DNA from: Kiritimatiellales bacterium
GTDB lineage: Bacteria > Verrucomicrobiota > Kiritimatiellia > Kiritimatiellales > Pontiellaceae
Length of the DNA stretch: 15,697 nt
Reading direction: 5' to 3'
Assembly: GCA_030621805.1 (NCBI GenBank)
Contig: JAUXGY010000010.1
Span: 1 to 15,697 of the forward strand
Position 1 is the first letter of the stretch, and every line of letters starts with the position of its first letter. Position numbers and translations under genes: made by a program. Shown here piece after piece: positions 8,200-14,915 of the stretch. The notes under the pieces were generated by a model, which ran no database searches, was not told the origin of the DNA, and was given only the letters and a program-made list of their open reading frames with translations.

Positions 8200-9147
8200 A
8201 TGTCCGTATCAGTCGAGCAGGATCTTCAGGAAATCAGGGTGGTGGACTCGCATACCGAGGGCGAACCCACTCGCGTTGTGATGCAGGGCGGCCCCGATCT
8301 TGGAACGGGCACCCTGGCCGAAATGAGAACCGTTTTTGAACGGGAGTTCGATTTCTTCCGTTCAGCGATGGTGAACGAACCGCGCGGTTCAGATGTATAT
8401 GTCGGGGCTTTGTTTGTCGAAACACTGGATGAATCGACCCTCGGCGGGGTTATCTTTTTCAATAACATCGGCTACCTCGGAATGTGCGTACACGGAACCA
8501 TTGGGCTGGTGCAAACGTTGGCGCATCTGGGCCGCATTACTCCCGGCGATTTTGTCTTGGAAACGCCCGAGGGAAACGTGTCTGTGCAGCTGTTGGAAGA
8601 CGGCACCGTTTCGGTGATGAATGTTCCCAGCTATCGGACCCATACGCATATTTCCGTAGACGTTCCGGGGGCCGACACCGTCACGGGCGATATTGCCTGG
8701 GGCGGGAACTGGTTCTTTCTGTGTGACGATCACGGTCAACAACTGGATCAGGATCGTGCCGAGGAGCTTACCGAGTATGCCTGGAACGTGCGGAAAGCTC
8801 TCAATGCCCAGGGCTACCCTGCGGTTAACCATATTGAACTGTTCGGCCCACCGGTTTCGGAATCGGCCGATGGACAAAATTTTGTGCTTTGTCCCGGGAA
8901 GGCCTATGACCGATCGCCCTGCGGTACCGGAACCAGTGCAAAGCTGGCCTGTCTGGCAGCGGAAGGGAAGCTGGCCGAGGGCGAATCCTGGGTGCAGGAA
9001 AGTATTATCGGCAGTCGGTTTTCCGCACACTACAAATGGCAGGGAGATCGCATTCTTCCCTATGTTTCGGGGAAGGCCTATGTCACCGGGGTTTCAACGC
9101 TGCTACTGAACCGCAGCGATCCATATTGCTGGGGCATTACACGGTGA
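8200..9147 (+). CDS. lhpA: 4-hydroxyproline 2-epimerase (proline racemase family)
   Basis: This enzyme converts trans-4-hydroxy-L-proline to cis-4-hydroxy-D-proline, the entry step of the pathway, by a two-base cysteine mechanism in the cytoplasm. The 315 residues have the family's usual length. Both catalytic cysteines are present: C96 in GMCVHGTIG and C241 in DRSPCGTGTSA. That argues against the 3-hydroxyproline dehydratase branch, which has threonine or serine at one of these positions. The N-terminal VVDSHTEGEPTRVV is typical of hydroxyproline epimerases. One oddity is valine at position 97, where many relatives have glycine (MCGHG). The start is fixed by AGAGGA six bases upstream. It is the first gene of the operon, and its stop overlaps the next start as GTGA. 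Proline racemase activity is the main alternative; the downstream genes argue for hydroxyproline. Confidence 0.93.
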   Translation: MSVSVEQDLQEIRVVDSHTEGEPTRVVMQGGPDLGTGTLAEMRTVFEREFDFFRSAMVNEPRGSDVYVGALFVETLDESTLGGVIFFNNIGYLGMCVHGTIGLVQTLAHLGRITPGDFVLETPEGNVSVQLLEDGTVSVMNVPSYRTHTHISVDVPGADTVTGDIAWGGNWFFLCDDHGQQLDQDRAEELTEYAWNVRKALNAQGYPAVNHIELFGPPVSESADGQNFVLCPGKAYDRSPCGTGTSAKLACLAAEGKLAEGESWVQESIIGSRFSAHYKWQGDRILPYVSGKAYVTGVSTLLLNRSDPYCWGITR

Positions 9148-10277
9148 AACCAACCTATGACATTATCATTGTCGGCGCCGGGATTGTCGGCAGTGCCTGC
9201 GCATACGAGTGTGCCAAGGCCGGTCTGACCGTGCTTCTGATTGACCGGGATGCCGCTGGTACAGGCACCACCGCGACGGGGATGGGGCACGTGGTGATGC
9301 TCGACGATTCGGACATCCAGGTGGCCTTCTGCAACTATGCCCGGAAACTTTGGATGGAGCTGGCCGAAGAGGCGCAGGACCAGCTGGAATGGGAAGCGCG
9401 CGGAACCCTGTGGGTGGCTGCTGACGACGAAGAAATGCAGCACGTCCGCGATAAACACACCTTTTACGAAAAACAGAACATCCGAACACACGTGCTGGAC
9501 GCGGCCCTGCTGGAACAGGTGGAGCCCAACCTGCGTAAGGGATTGTGCGGTGGGCTACGGGTGGTCGACGATGCCGTGCTCTATCCTCCGACGGCCACAA
9601 AATATCTGGTCGAGCAGGCCGTAGCGCTTGGGGCCGAGACGCTGTTCTTTTCAGAGGTCGCAGAAATCCGGGGCGACGCTTCGGTGGTGCTGGCAGAGGG
9701 GAAAATTATCGCTGGCGGACTTGTGATCAATGCCGCCGGGTGTGGGTCACCGGAACTGACGGAAGGAATTGATGTATTTAAACGTAAGGGGCACCTCGTT
9801 GTCACCGACCGTTATCCGGAGCTCATCAATCATCAGATTATTGAGCTGGGCTATCTCAAAGCGGCCCACACCATGACCGGTGATTCGGTGGCGTTTAACG
9901 TACAACCCCGAAAAGACGGTAAACTATTAATCGGCTCTTCCCGCCAATCCACTGCGCAGCATAAAGAGGTCGATCATGACATCTTAGGTCGAATGCTTAA
10001 CCGTGCTTTTGAATATATTCCGGCACTCCGGGATGTGCGGGCCATTCGCTGTTGGACAGGCTTCCGTCCCGCCACTCCGGATAAGTTGCCGCTTATCGGC
10101 CCCAGTCTGGTCTCCGAAAAAATCTGGCTGGCAACCGGGCACGAAGGACTGGGCATAACCACCGCGCTGGCAACCGGAAGAATCATTGCCGACAGGATAC
10201 TTGATCGCCGGAGCGAAATCCCGACGGAGTCCTTTTTACCCGCCCGCTGCCGCAAGGGAGGTCCCGTCAATGGATGA
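9144..10277 (+). CDS. lhpB: D-hydroxyproline dehydrogenase, FAD catalytic subunit (DAO family)
   Basis: A 377-residue FAD-dependent oxidoreductase of the D-amino-acid oxidase/glycine oxidase family. It should oxidise cis-4-hydroxy-D-proline to 1-pyrroline-4-hydroxy-2-carboxylate. The Rossmann motif VGAGIVGSACAY is at residues 10-21, with an acidic LLIDRD ending the second strand. The C-terminus has the family's GFRPATPDKLPLIGP and TGHEGLGITTALATG. The open frame extends back to 9036 inside the epimerase gene, but the GTG at 9144 is preferred: it gives the standard Rossmann start, and its GTGA overlap with the preceding stop implies translational coupling. The two following genes encode iron-sulfur and second flavoprotein partners, so this is probably one subunit of a hetero-oligomer like the three-subunit enzyme of Pseudomonas aeruginosa. 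HcnC-type subunits are homologous. Confidence 0.9.
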   Translation: MKPTYDIIIVGAGIVGSACAYECAKAGLTVLLIDRDAAGTGTTATGMGHVVMLDDSDIQVAFCNYARKLWMELAEEAQDQLEWEARGTLWVAADDEEMQHVRDKHTFYEKQNIRTHVLDAALLEQVEPNLRKGLCGGLRVVDDAVLYPPTATKYLVEQAVALGAETLFFSEVAEIRGDASVVLAEGKIIAGGLVINAAGCGSPELTEGIDVFKRKGHLVVTDRYPELINHQIIELGYLKAAHTMTGDSVAFNVQPRKDGKLLIGSSRQSTAQHKEVDHDILGRMLNRAFEYIPALRDVRAIRCWTGFRPATPDKLPLIGPSLVSEKIWLATGHEGLGITTALATGRIIADRILDRRSEIPTESFLPARCRKGGPVNG

Positions 10278-10521
10278 AGCAATCACCATTTATATCGATG
10301 GGAATCCCGTTTCAGTCAAGCCGGGAGTCGTCGTGGCAGTGGCCTTGGCACAAGCCGGAATCGAGCATTTCCATCGGTCGCCGAAAGGGCATCTCCGAGC
10401 CCCCTTGTGCGGCATGGGGACCTGTTTTGAATGTGCGGTAACCATTGATGGGAAGCCGCATCAACGCAGTTGCCAAACGCAGTGCAGATCCGGAATGCGC
10501 GTGGAGACAGAAAATGCTTGA
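10270..10521 (+). CDS. [2Fe-2S] small subunit of D-hydroxyproline dehydrogenase (HcnA-like)
   Basis: This 83-residue protein is little more than a plant-type ferredoxin fold. Cysteines C47, C52, C55 and C68 form CGMGTCFEC followed twelve residues later by the fourth ligand, as in Fer2_4/HcnA-like small subunits. It should carry electrons between the flavin subunits. The frame is open upstream to 10186, but the ATG at 10270 is preferred because of the strong Shine-Dalgarno GGGAGG (10256-10261) and because MDEAITIYIDGNPVSVKPG is the normal first strand pair. It overlaps the FAD subunit gene by eight bases and the next gene by eight bases, consistent with fixed stoichiometry. The name lhpF or an equivalent may apply, but I am not sure of the naming. 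Confidence 0.88.
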   Translation: MDEAITIYIDGNPVSVKPGVVVAVALAQAGIEHFHRSPKGHLRAPLCGMGTCFECAVTIDGKPHQRSCQTQCRSGMRVETENA

Positions 10522-11782
10522 GCGGCTTGAATATGAAGTGGCCGTGGTTGGCGGGGGTCCGGGAGGAATGACCGCCGCATGTTCGGCTGTGCAGTCTACT
10601 TCTTCAGTGGTCCTGCTTGAAAGTGCGCTCTGGCTGGGCGGGCAGGTCTGGAGCGGAGGCGACGGGCCGCACGCCGACCGGACGGCTAAAAAATGGTTCA
10701 AGCGGATTCAGCAGTCCGATGTGGAGGTGATGACGCAATCGACCGTTATCGGTATTCATGACCGGATATTACAGGTCGATACGCCGGAAGGTCTGGTCGA
10801 AATCGCCTTCAGCAGGTTGATTCTCGCGACCGGCGCCCGTGAGATTTTTATTCCATTTCCCGGATGGACCTTGCCTCATGTTTTCGGGGTCGGCGCATTG
10901 CATAATCTGGCCAAACAGGGCTGGCCCATGCGCGGGAAACGGGTCGTTGTGGCCGGAAGTGGTCCGCTACTCATCGCGGTGGCGGCGCATCTTCGGCAGT
11001 TGGGTGCTACCGTCGTACTTGTTGCGGAGCAGACCGGCCTCTCGAAGATGGTTCAATTTGCCGCGCAACTGCCGTTGAATGCCCCTTCCAAACTGATGCA
11101 GGGAGCGGCCTTCGGTGCCCGGTTGGCAGGGGTGCCTATCAGGACACACTGCTGGCCGGTCAAGGCATCCGGAACTGAAAAGCTCGAACGTGTCCGGATG
11201 ACCAATGGGTCGAGCGAGTGGGATATCCCTTGCGATTATTTGGCCTGTGCCTTCGGGTTGACGGCTAATCTTGAACTGCCGTACCTACTCAGCTGCCGGA
11301 TCGAAGAGGAGCGCGTGAGTACGGACAGCTCGATGTTGACCTCGATCCCGAAGGTCTATTGCGTGGGTGAACCCACGGGAATCGGTGGAGTTGACAGCGC
11401 TTTGACCGAAGGAACAATTGCCGGCTTTAGTGCCGTGGGACAAACCCGGGAAGCCAATCGAATGCGTTCAAAAAAGCGGCGCATGGATCGCTTTGGAGAG
11501 ATCTTGAGGAAATCATACGAACCGCGTGCAGAACTCAGGACGTTGGCCCAGCCGGATACGATTCTTTGCCGGTGCGAAGATGTCTCTGTCGGTCAGGCTC
11601 GAAACGATGCCGGTTGGCGGGAGGCAAAATTCTATCGGCATGTCGGCATGGGCGCCTGTCAGGGACGTACCTGTGGCAGCGCTGCACGATTCCTGTTTGG
11701 ATGGGAACAACCCTCCGTGCGCCCGCCTCTCTTTCCCGTAGAACTGAAAAAACTTGCGACGTATACCGCTCCACCCAATTAA
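10514..11782 (+). CDS. D-hydroxyproline dehydrogenase, FAD/NAD-type subunit with C-terminal BFD-like [2Fe-2S] domain (HcnB-like)
   Basis: 422 residues from ATG 10514, chosen because GGAG (10503-10506) precedes it and MLERLEYEVAVVGGGPGG gives a proper Rossmann start; the open frame back to 10445 lies inside the previous gene. The first dinucleotide-binding motif is at residues 10-18 (VVGGGPGG). A second one, VVVAGSGPLLIA, is near 144-155, as in two-domain pyridine-nucleotide-disulfide-type oxidoreductases. The C-terminal BFD-like domain has C352 and C354 (CRCEDV) and C382 and C387 (GACQGRTC), all four ligands for a [2Fe-2S] cluster. The stretch between the pairs looks a few residues shorter than in the relatives I recall. 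It probably passes electrons from the catalytic subunit to the membrane pool or another acceptor. HcnB of cyanide synthase is homologous, but the operon argues against that role. Confidence 0.88.
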   Translation: MLERLEYEVAVVGGGPGGMTAACSAVQSTSSVVLLESALWLGGQVWSGGDGPHADRTAKKWFKRIQQSDVEVMTQSTVIGIHDRILQVDTPEGLVEIAFSRLILATGAREIFIPFPGWTLPHVFGVGALHNLAKQGWPMRGKRVVVAGSGPLLIAVAAHLRQLGATVVLVAEQTGLSKMVQFAAQLPLNAPSKLMQGAAFGARLAGVPIRTHCWPVKASGTEKLERVRMTNGSSEWDIPCDYLACAFGLTANLELPYLLSCRIEEERVSTDSSMLTSIPKVYCVGEPTGIGGVDSALTEGTIAGFSAVGQTREANRMRSKKRRMDRFGEILRKSYEPRAELRTLAQPDTILCRCEDVSVGQARNDAGWREAKFYRHVGMGACQGRTCGSAARFLFGWEQPSVRPPLFPVELKKLATYTAPPN

Positions 11783-11803
11783 CATAAACAAAAAGGACAT
11801 AAA

Positions 11804-13306
11804 ATGAGTACGCTACCCTCCAAGGAACATATTGAAAAGGCCGTTGGACAAATCCAGTTCGATACCGATGCCTTCATTGACGGTAAATTCGTTAAGGCGG
11901 TCAGCGGAAAGACCTTTGCCACGGAAAACCCGGCCACCGGCCGGGAGCTTGCACAGGTCGCCGAGTGCGATGCGGCCGATGTCGAGATTGCCGTCGCCGC
12001 AGCAAAACGGGCTTTCGAGGCCGGCGTATGGAGTGACTTGCCTCCTTCGGAGCGCAAGGAAATTATGCTTAAGTTCTGCGACCTGATGGAAGAGCATGAA
12101 ATGGAGCTCGGGTTGCTGGACTGCCTCGAAGCCGGGAAACCGGTGGCGGACTGCCTGCAAATCGATGCGCCCGAAACGATCGCCTGTATTCGGTGGCATG
12201 CCGAAGCCGCCGACAAACTGTACGATCATATCTCACCGACCGGCTCCGAAAACCTGGGTCTTATTACTCGCGAACCGGTCGGTGTTGTTGGCGCCGTGAT
12301 TCCCTGGAACTTCCCGGCCCAAATGGCCGCCTGGAAAATCGGGCCGATTCTCGCAACGGGCAACAGCCTGATCCTCAAACCTGCGGAACAAACCTCGTTG
12401 AGTGCGTTGCTGATGGCCCGGCTGGCTTCCGAGGCCGGAGTGCCGGACGGGGTCTTTAATGTAGTTACCGGTTTTGGTGAAACGACGGGTAAAGCCCTCG
12501 GTCTGCACATGGATGTCGACATGGTGGCCTTTACCGGATCAACCGAAGTCGGCCGCTACTTCCTGCAATATGCCGCTGAATCCAATCTCAAACGTATCAT
12601 TCTGGAATGCGGTGGAAAGAGCCCGCAAATCGTGCTTGCTGATGCCGATCTCGATAATGCTGCCGAAAACGCAGTGAGTGCCGCCTTCTGGAATATGGGT
12701 GAAAACTGCAGTTGCGGATCCCGCCTGATCGTTGAAAAAGGGGTGAAAGATGCGCTACTTGAAAAAATTACAGCGGAGCTGAAGGCATGGCCAACCGGCG
12801 ACCCACTCGATCCCGGGAATCCGCTCGGATCCATGATTGAAAAGGGCCACATGGAAAAAGTGCTCAGCTACATCGAGACCGGAAAGTCCGAAGGTGCAAA
12901 CCTGCTGCTGGGTGGCAATCGTATCCTGACGGAAACGGGCGGCTACTTCGTTGAACCGACGATCTTTGACGGGGTCACCAACCAAATGAAAATTGCGCAG
13001 GAAGAAATTTTCGGACCCGTCCTCTCTGTCATTGAAGTAGAAAATGAGCAGGAAGCCATCGCGGTGGCCAACGATACCCCCTATGGGCTGGCGGCATCGG
13101 TTTATACGGCCAGTCTCGATTCGGCTCACCGCATTGCGCGGAAGCTGCGGGCGGGGAATGTTTCCGTCAACTGCTTCGCGGAAGGGGATATGGGTACGCC
13201 CTTTGGTGGCTACAAGCAGTCCGGGTTTTCCGGTCGCGACAAATCGATTTTTGCACACGAACAATACACTGAAATGAAAACCACATGGATAAGTCTGGGG
13301 AAATAA
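11804..13306 (+). CDS. lhpG: Aldehyde dehydrogenase, probable alpha-ketoglutarate semialdehyde (2,5-dioxovalerate) dehydrogenase
   Basis: A 500-residue NAD(P)+-dependent aldehyde dehydrogenase of normal length. Catalytic C302 lies in NMGENCSCGSR and general base E268 in LECGGKSP. The cofactor-binding motifs PWNFP and FTGSTEVG are present, as is EEIFGPVLSV. In this operon the expected substrate is alpha-ketoglutarate semialdehyde, giving alpha-ketoglutarate for the TCA cycle. Overall it looks closest to PuuC/KauB-type dehydrogenases, so substrate assignment depends on context rather than on a diagnostic residue. AGGA at 11794-11797 sets the start, 21 bases after the dehydrogenase subunit gene. 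The deaminase gene follows after a single base. The catalytic loop carries a second cysteine, C304, two residues after the nucleophile. Confidence 0.85.
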   Translation: MSTLPSKEHIEKAVGQIQFDTDAFIDGKFVKAVSGKTFATENPATGRELAQVAECDAADVEIAVAAAKRAFEAGVWSDLPPSERKEIMLKFCDLMEEHEMELGLLDCLEAGKPVADCLQIDAPETIACIRWHAEAADKLYDHISPTGSENLGLITREPVGVVGAVIPWNFPAQMAAWKIGPILATGNSLILKPAEQTSLSALLMARLASEAGVPDGVFNVVTGFGETTGKALGLHMDVDMVAFTGSTEVGRYFLQYAAESNLKRIILECGGKSPQIVLADADLDNAAENAVSAAFWNMGENCSCGSRLIVEKGVKDALLEKITAELKAWPTGDPLDPGNPLGSMIEKGHMEKVLSYIETGKSEGANLLLGGNRILTETGGYFVEPTIFDGVTNQMKIAQEEIFGPVLSVIEVENEQEAIAVANDTPYGLAASVYTASLDSAHRIARKLRAGNVSVNCFAEGDMGTPFGGYKQSGFSGRDKSIFAHEQYTEMKTTWISLGK

Positions 13307-13307
13307 A

Positions 13308-14198
13308 ATGAGCATAAAACAAAACAGCAACACACCCTTCAAGGGAGTATACACCGCACTCGTTACGCCGATGACAACCGATGGGGAGGTGGATTACAAC
13401 ACCCTTGGATCCTTCATCGACCACATGATCGATCAGGGGTTACACGGTATAATCCCGCTTGGGAGCACCGGCGAATTTTATGCCCTGACCGATGCGGAGC
13501 GCGAAAAGGTGGTGCATGCTACTATCGAAGCCGTGGATCATCGCGTTCCGGTCGTGGTCGGAACCAATGCCTCCTCAACGCAGAAGGTCGTGGAATATTC
13601 CCGGCAGGCCGAACAGGCGGGAGCGGAGGGCTTGTTGCTGGCACCGCCATACTACTCCCTCCCGACCATGGATGAGTTGCTTGAGCACTTCCGCACCGTC
13701 AACGATGCGGTCGGGATTCCGATCATGCTCTATAACTATCCCGGTCGGGCAGGGGTCGATATGCTTCCCGAGTTTATTGAATCGCTGGCCGCGCTTGAAA
13801 ACGTAAAGTATGTCAAGGAAAGCACCGGCGATGTCACCCGCGTCAGCGAAATCATTCGGCGGTGCGGCGATCAGTTGGAGGTCTTCTGCGGCGGGGATAC
13901 CGTGGCGCTGGAAAGCTTCGCGCTCGGAGCCACCGGTTGGGTTGGCGGCATTGCCAATGTTCTACCCGCCGAGCATGTGGAACTCTACAACCGCTGCGTC
14001 GTGCAGAAGGATATGGAATCCGCCCGGTCGTACTACTATGAAATCCTGCCCAAACTCGATCTCATAGAGAACAGCGGGAAATATACACAGTTCGTCAAAG
14101 CCGGATGTGCCATTAAAGGTCATCCAGTCGGGTCACCCCGCATGCCGCTCTTGCCGGCTACACCTGCCGAGGTGGAGCGGTTAACCGCCGGGCTATAG
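13308..14198 (+). CDS. lhpC: 1-pyrroline-4-hydroxy-2-carboxylate deaminase (DapA/NAL family)
   Basis: A 296-residue class I aldolase-fold enzyme. The Schiff-base lysine is K170 in YVKESTGD, the partner tyrosine is Y142 in LYNYPGRAG, and the substrate carboxylate loop is GSTGEF (residues 52-57), all standard for the dihydrodipicolinate synthase family. In hydroxyproline clusters this family member removes water and ammonia from 1-pyrroline-4-hydroxy-2-carboxylate to give alpha-ketoglutarate semialdehyde, the substrate of the neighbouring aldehyde dehydrogenase. True DapA and N-acetylneuraminate lyase share the same motifs, so context decides. The start follows the previous stop by one base, with GGGG at 13297-13300 as its ribosome site. 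It is the last gene of the operon. Confidence 0.88.
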   Translation: MSIKQNSNTPFKGVYTALVTPMTTDGEVDYNTLGSFIDHMIDQGLHGIIPLGSTGEFYALTDAEREKVVHATIEAVDHRVPVVVGTNASSTQKVVEYSRQAEQAGAEGLLLAPPYYSLPTMDELLEHFRTVNDAVGIPIMLYNYPGRAGVDMLPEFIESLAALENVKYVKESTGDVTRVSEIIRRCGDQLEVFCGGDTVALESFALGATGWVGGIANVLPAEHVELYNRCVVQKDMESARSYYYEILPKLDLIENSGKYTQFVKAGCAIKGHPVGSPRMPLLPATPAEVERLTAGL

Positions 14199-14271
14199 GT
14201 AGCCTCCCAAGCCTACCCCTTCCTCGCTTCATGTTGGATCGCTACCCCCAGTGGTCGGAATGGCCTGAGTC

Positions 14272-14329
14272 GGATCGCAAGAAAAGGGAGGGCAATCGTA
14301 GTAATCACTCAGTTTCCTCCTTGCGACCC
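14272..14329 (+). repeat. Imperfect inverted repeat / hairpin
   Basis: GGATCGCAA (14272-14280) pairs with TTGCGACCC (14321-14329) with one mismatch. Inside it, GGAGG (14287-14291) pairs with CCTCC (14316-14320), leaving a six-base bulge and a 24-base loop. It could form in RNA or as a cruciform. There is no T-run, so it is not a standard terminator. Confidence 0.45.
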
Positions 14330-14360
14330 ATAGGTTGTTTGAGTAAACCTTACTGCGATA

Positions 14361-14402
14361 GCAGACGGGCATAGTCGGCAACTCGCCGATTCTCTGGTCT
14401 GC
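14361..14402 (+). promoter_or_regulatory. Two-tier hairpin in the xre leader
   Basis: GCAGAC (14361-14366) pairs perfectly with GTCTGC (14397-14402). Within it, AGTCGGC (14373-14379) pairs with GCCGATT (14385-14391) around the loop AACTC, with one G-T pair. The structure ends six bases before the strong Shine-Dalgarno AAGGAGA (14408-14414) of the next gene. A translational or autoregulatory role is possible but only inferred. Confidence 0.45.
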
Positions 14403-14420
14403 AAACTAAGGAGAAGTACG

Positions 14421-14852
14421 ATGTCTGTAATGAAAGAACTACACTCAGAAATTACTAGATTAGCCCGTAAGGAAATCAAGAAGGAACTAGAGCCCATTAA
14501 GCGAGTCAACGCCGCACAGCGAGGCTATATAGCTGACCTTAGGCGGGACGTAGGTGAACTACAAAAAGAAGTGGCCAGGTTGCAGCGGGCGGCGGGTAAG
14601 GTTGTGGCGGTAGAGGTAGAGGAGACGAAGGGATTCTGGATTTCAGGCAAAGGTGTGGTGTCGCTAAGGAAGCGCTTAGGAATCACTCAGATGGAACTGG
14701 CGGCCTTGGCCGAAGTTAGCCATCAGTCGATTGTTCGCTGGGAAAAGGCTAAGGGAAAAATCCTGTTCAAAACTGAGGAGACTTTGGCCACCCTACAGCA
14801 GATCAGGGGGATGGGTAAGCGGGATGCTTGGGAGGAGTTGGGGAAGGGGTAA
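14421..14852 (+). CDS. Coiled-coil XRE-family DNA-binding protein
   Basis: A 143-residue protein. Residues about 1-60 are highly charged with heptad-like spacing (EITRLARKEIKKELEPIKR, then DLRRDVGELQKEVARLQR), suggesting a coiled-coil dimerisation arm. Residues about 80-115 form a helix-turn-helix of the Cro/C1 type (SLRKRLGITQMELAALAEVS, then HQSIVRWEKAKGKI). It lacks enzymatic motifs and is presumably a transcriptional regulator. The start is fixed by an excellent AAGGAGA six bases upstream. Codon use (TTA, AGA, AGG and CTA are frequent) looks unlike the operon before it, and structured DNA flanks it on both sides, hinting at an accessory or transferred unit. No toxin partner is seen next to it. 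Its target is unknown; autoregulation would fit the hairpin in its leader. Confidence 0.78.
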   Translation: MSVMKELHSEITRLARKEIKKELEPIKRVNAAQRGYIADLRRDVGELQKEVARLQRAAGKVVAVEVEETKGFWISGKGVVSLRKRLGITQMELAALAEVSHQSIVRWEKAKGKILFKTEETLATLQQIRGMGKRDAWEELGKG

Positions 14853-14915
14853 TACATTATTTTGAGTGTCGTCACTTGTCTGGTGCTCAAACCTTCCTTG
14901 GTGCCATGTATTACC
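14848..14915. repeat. Nested inverted repeat spanning the xre stop codon
   Basis: GGTAATACAT (14848-14857, including the TAA stop) and ATGTATTACC (14906-14915) are a perfect 10-bp inverted pair. Inside it, TTTGAG (14861-14866) pairs with CTCAAA (14886-14891), and CAC (14873-14875) with GTG (14883-14885). A competing 7-bp stem, CCTTGGT (14896-14902) with ACCAAGG (14913-14919), shares the right end. It may be a transcript-end structure or the boundary of an inserted element. No adjacent T-run is present. Confidence 0.5.

Larger units (their letters stand above)
14199..14420 (+). other. Non-coding, structured interval between the hydroxyproline operon and the xre gene
   Basis: No convincing gene is visible. 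A weak stem GGTAG (14198-14202) with CTACC (14213-14217), followed by a pyrimidine-rich CCTTCCTC, is the only terminator-like element after the operon and lacks a true T-run. Two longer hairpins, annotated separately, fill the rest. A 47-codon ORF at 14231-14374 has no ribosome site. The interval may hold the leader of the xre gene or an unannotated small RNA. Confidence 0.4.

Noticed and set aside
8389..9030. Minus-strand ORF of 213 codons inside the epimerase gene
   Set aside because: Antisense shadow of a gene with both catalytic cysteines intact.
9036..9143. Upstream start for the FAD subunit inside the epimerase gene
   Set aside because: The Rossmann motif sits at the usual distance from GTG 9144, and the upstream extension is out-of-frame epimerase sequence.
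10186..10269. Longer start for the [2Fe-2S] subunit
   Set aside because: The strong GGGAGG site points to ATG 10270, and the extension lies in the coding region of the previous gene.
10445..10513. Longer start for the HcnB-like subunit
   Set aside because: It lies inside the [2Fe-2S] gene; ATG 10514 has GGAG upstream and gives a normal Rossmann start.
9144..11782. Hydrogen cyanide synthase HcnABC
   Set aside because: The three proteins are homologous to HcnC, HcnA and HcnB, but the epimerase, deaminase and aldehyde dehydrogenase in the same operon point to D-hydroxyproline dehydrogenase.
14231..14374. 47-codon ORF starting at ATG 14231
   Set aside because: No ribosome site, no recognisable motif, and it runs through two hairpin-forming segments.
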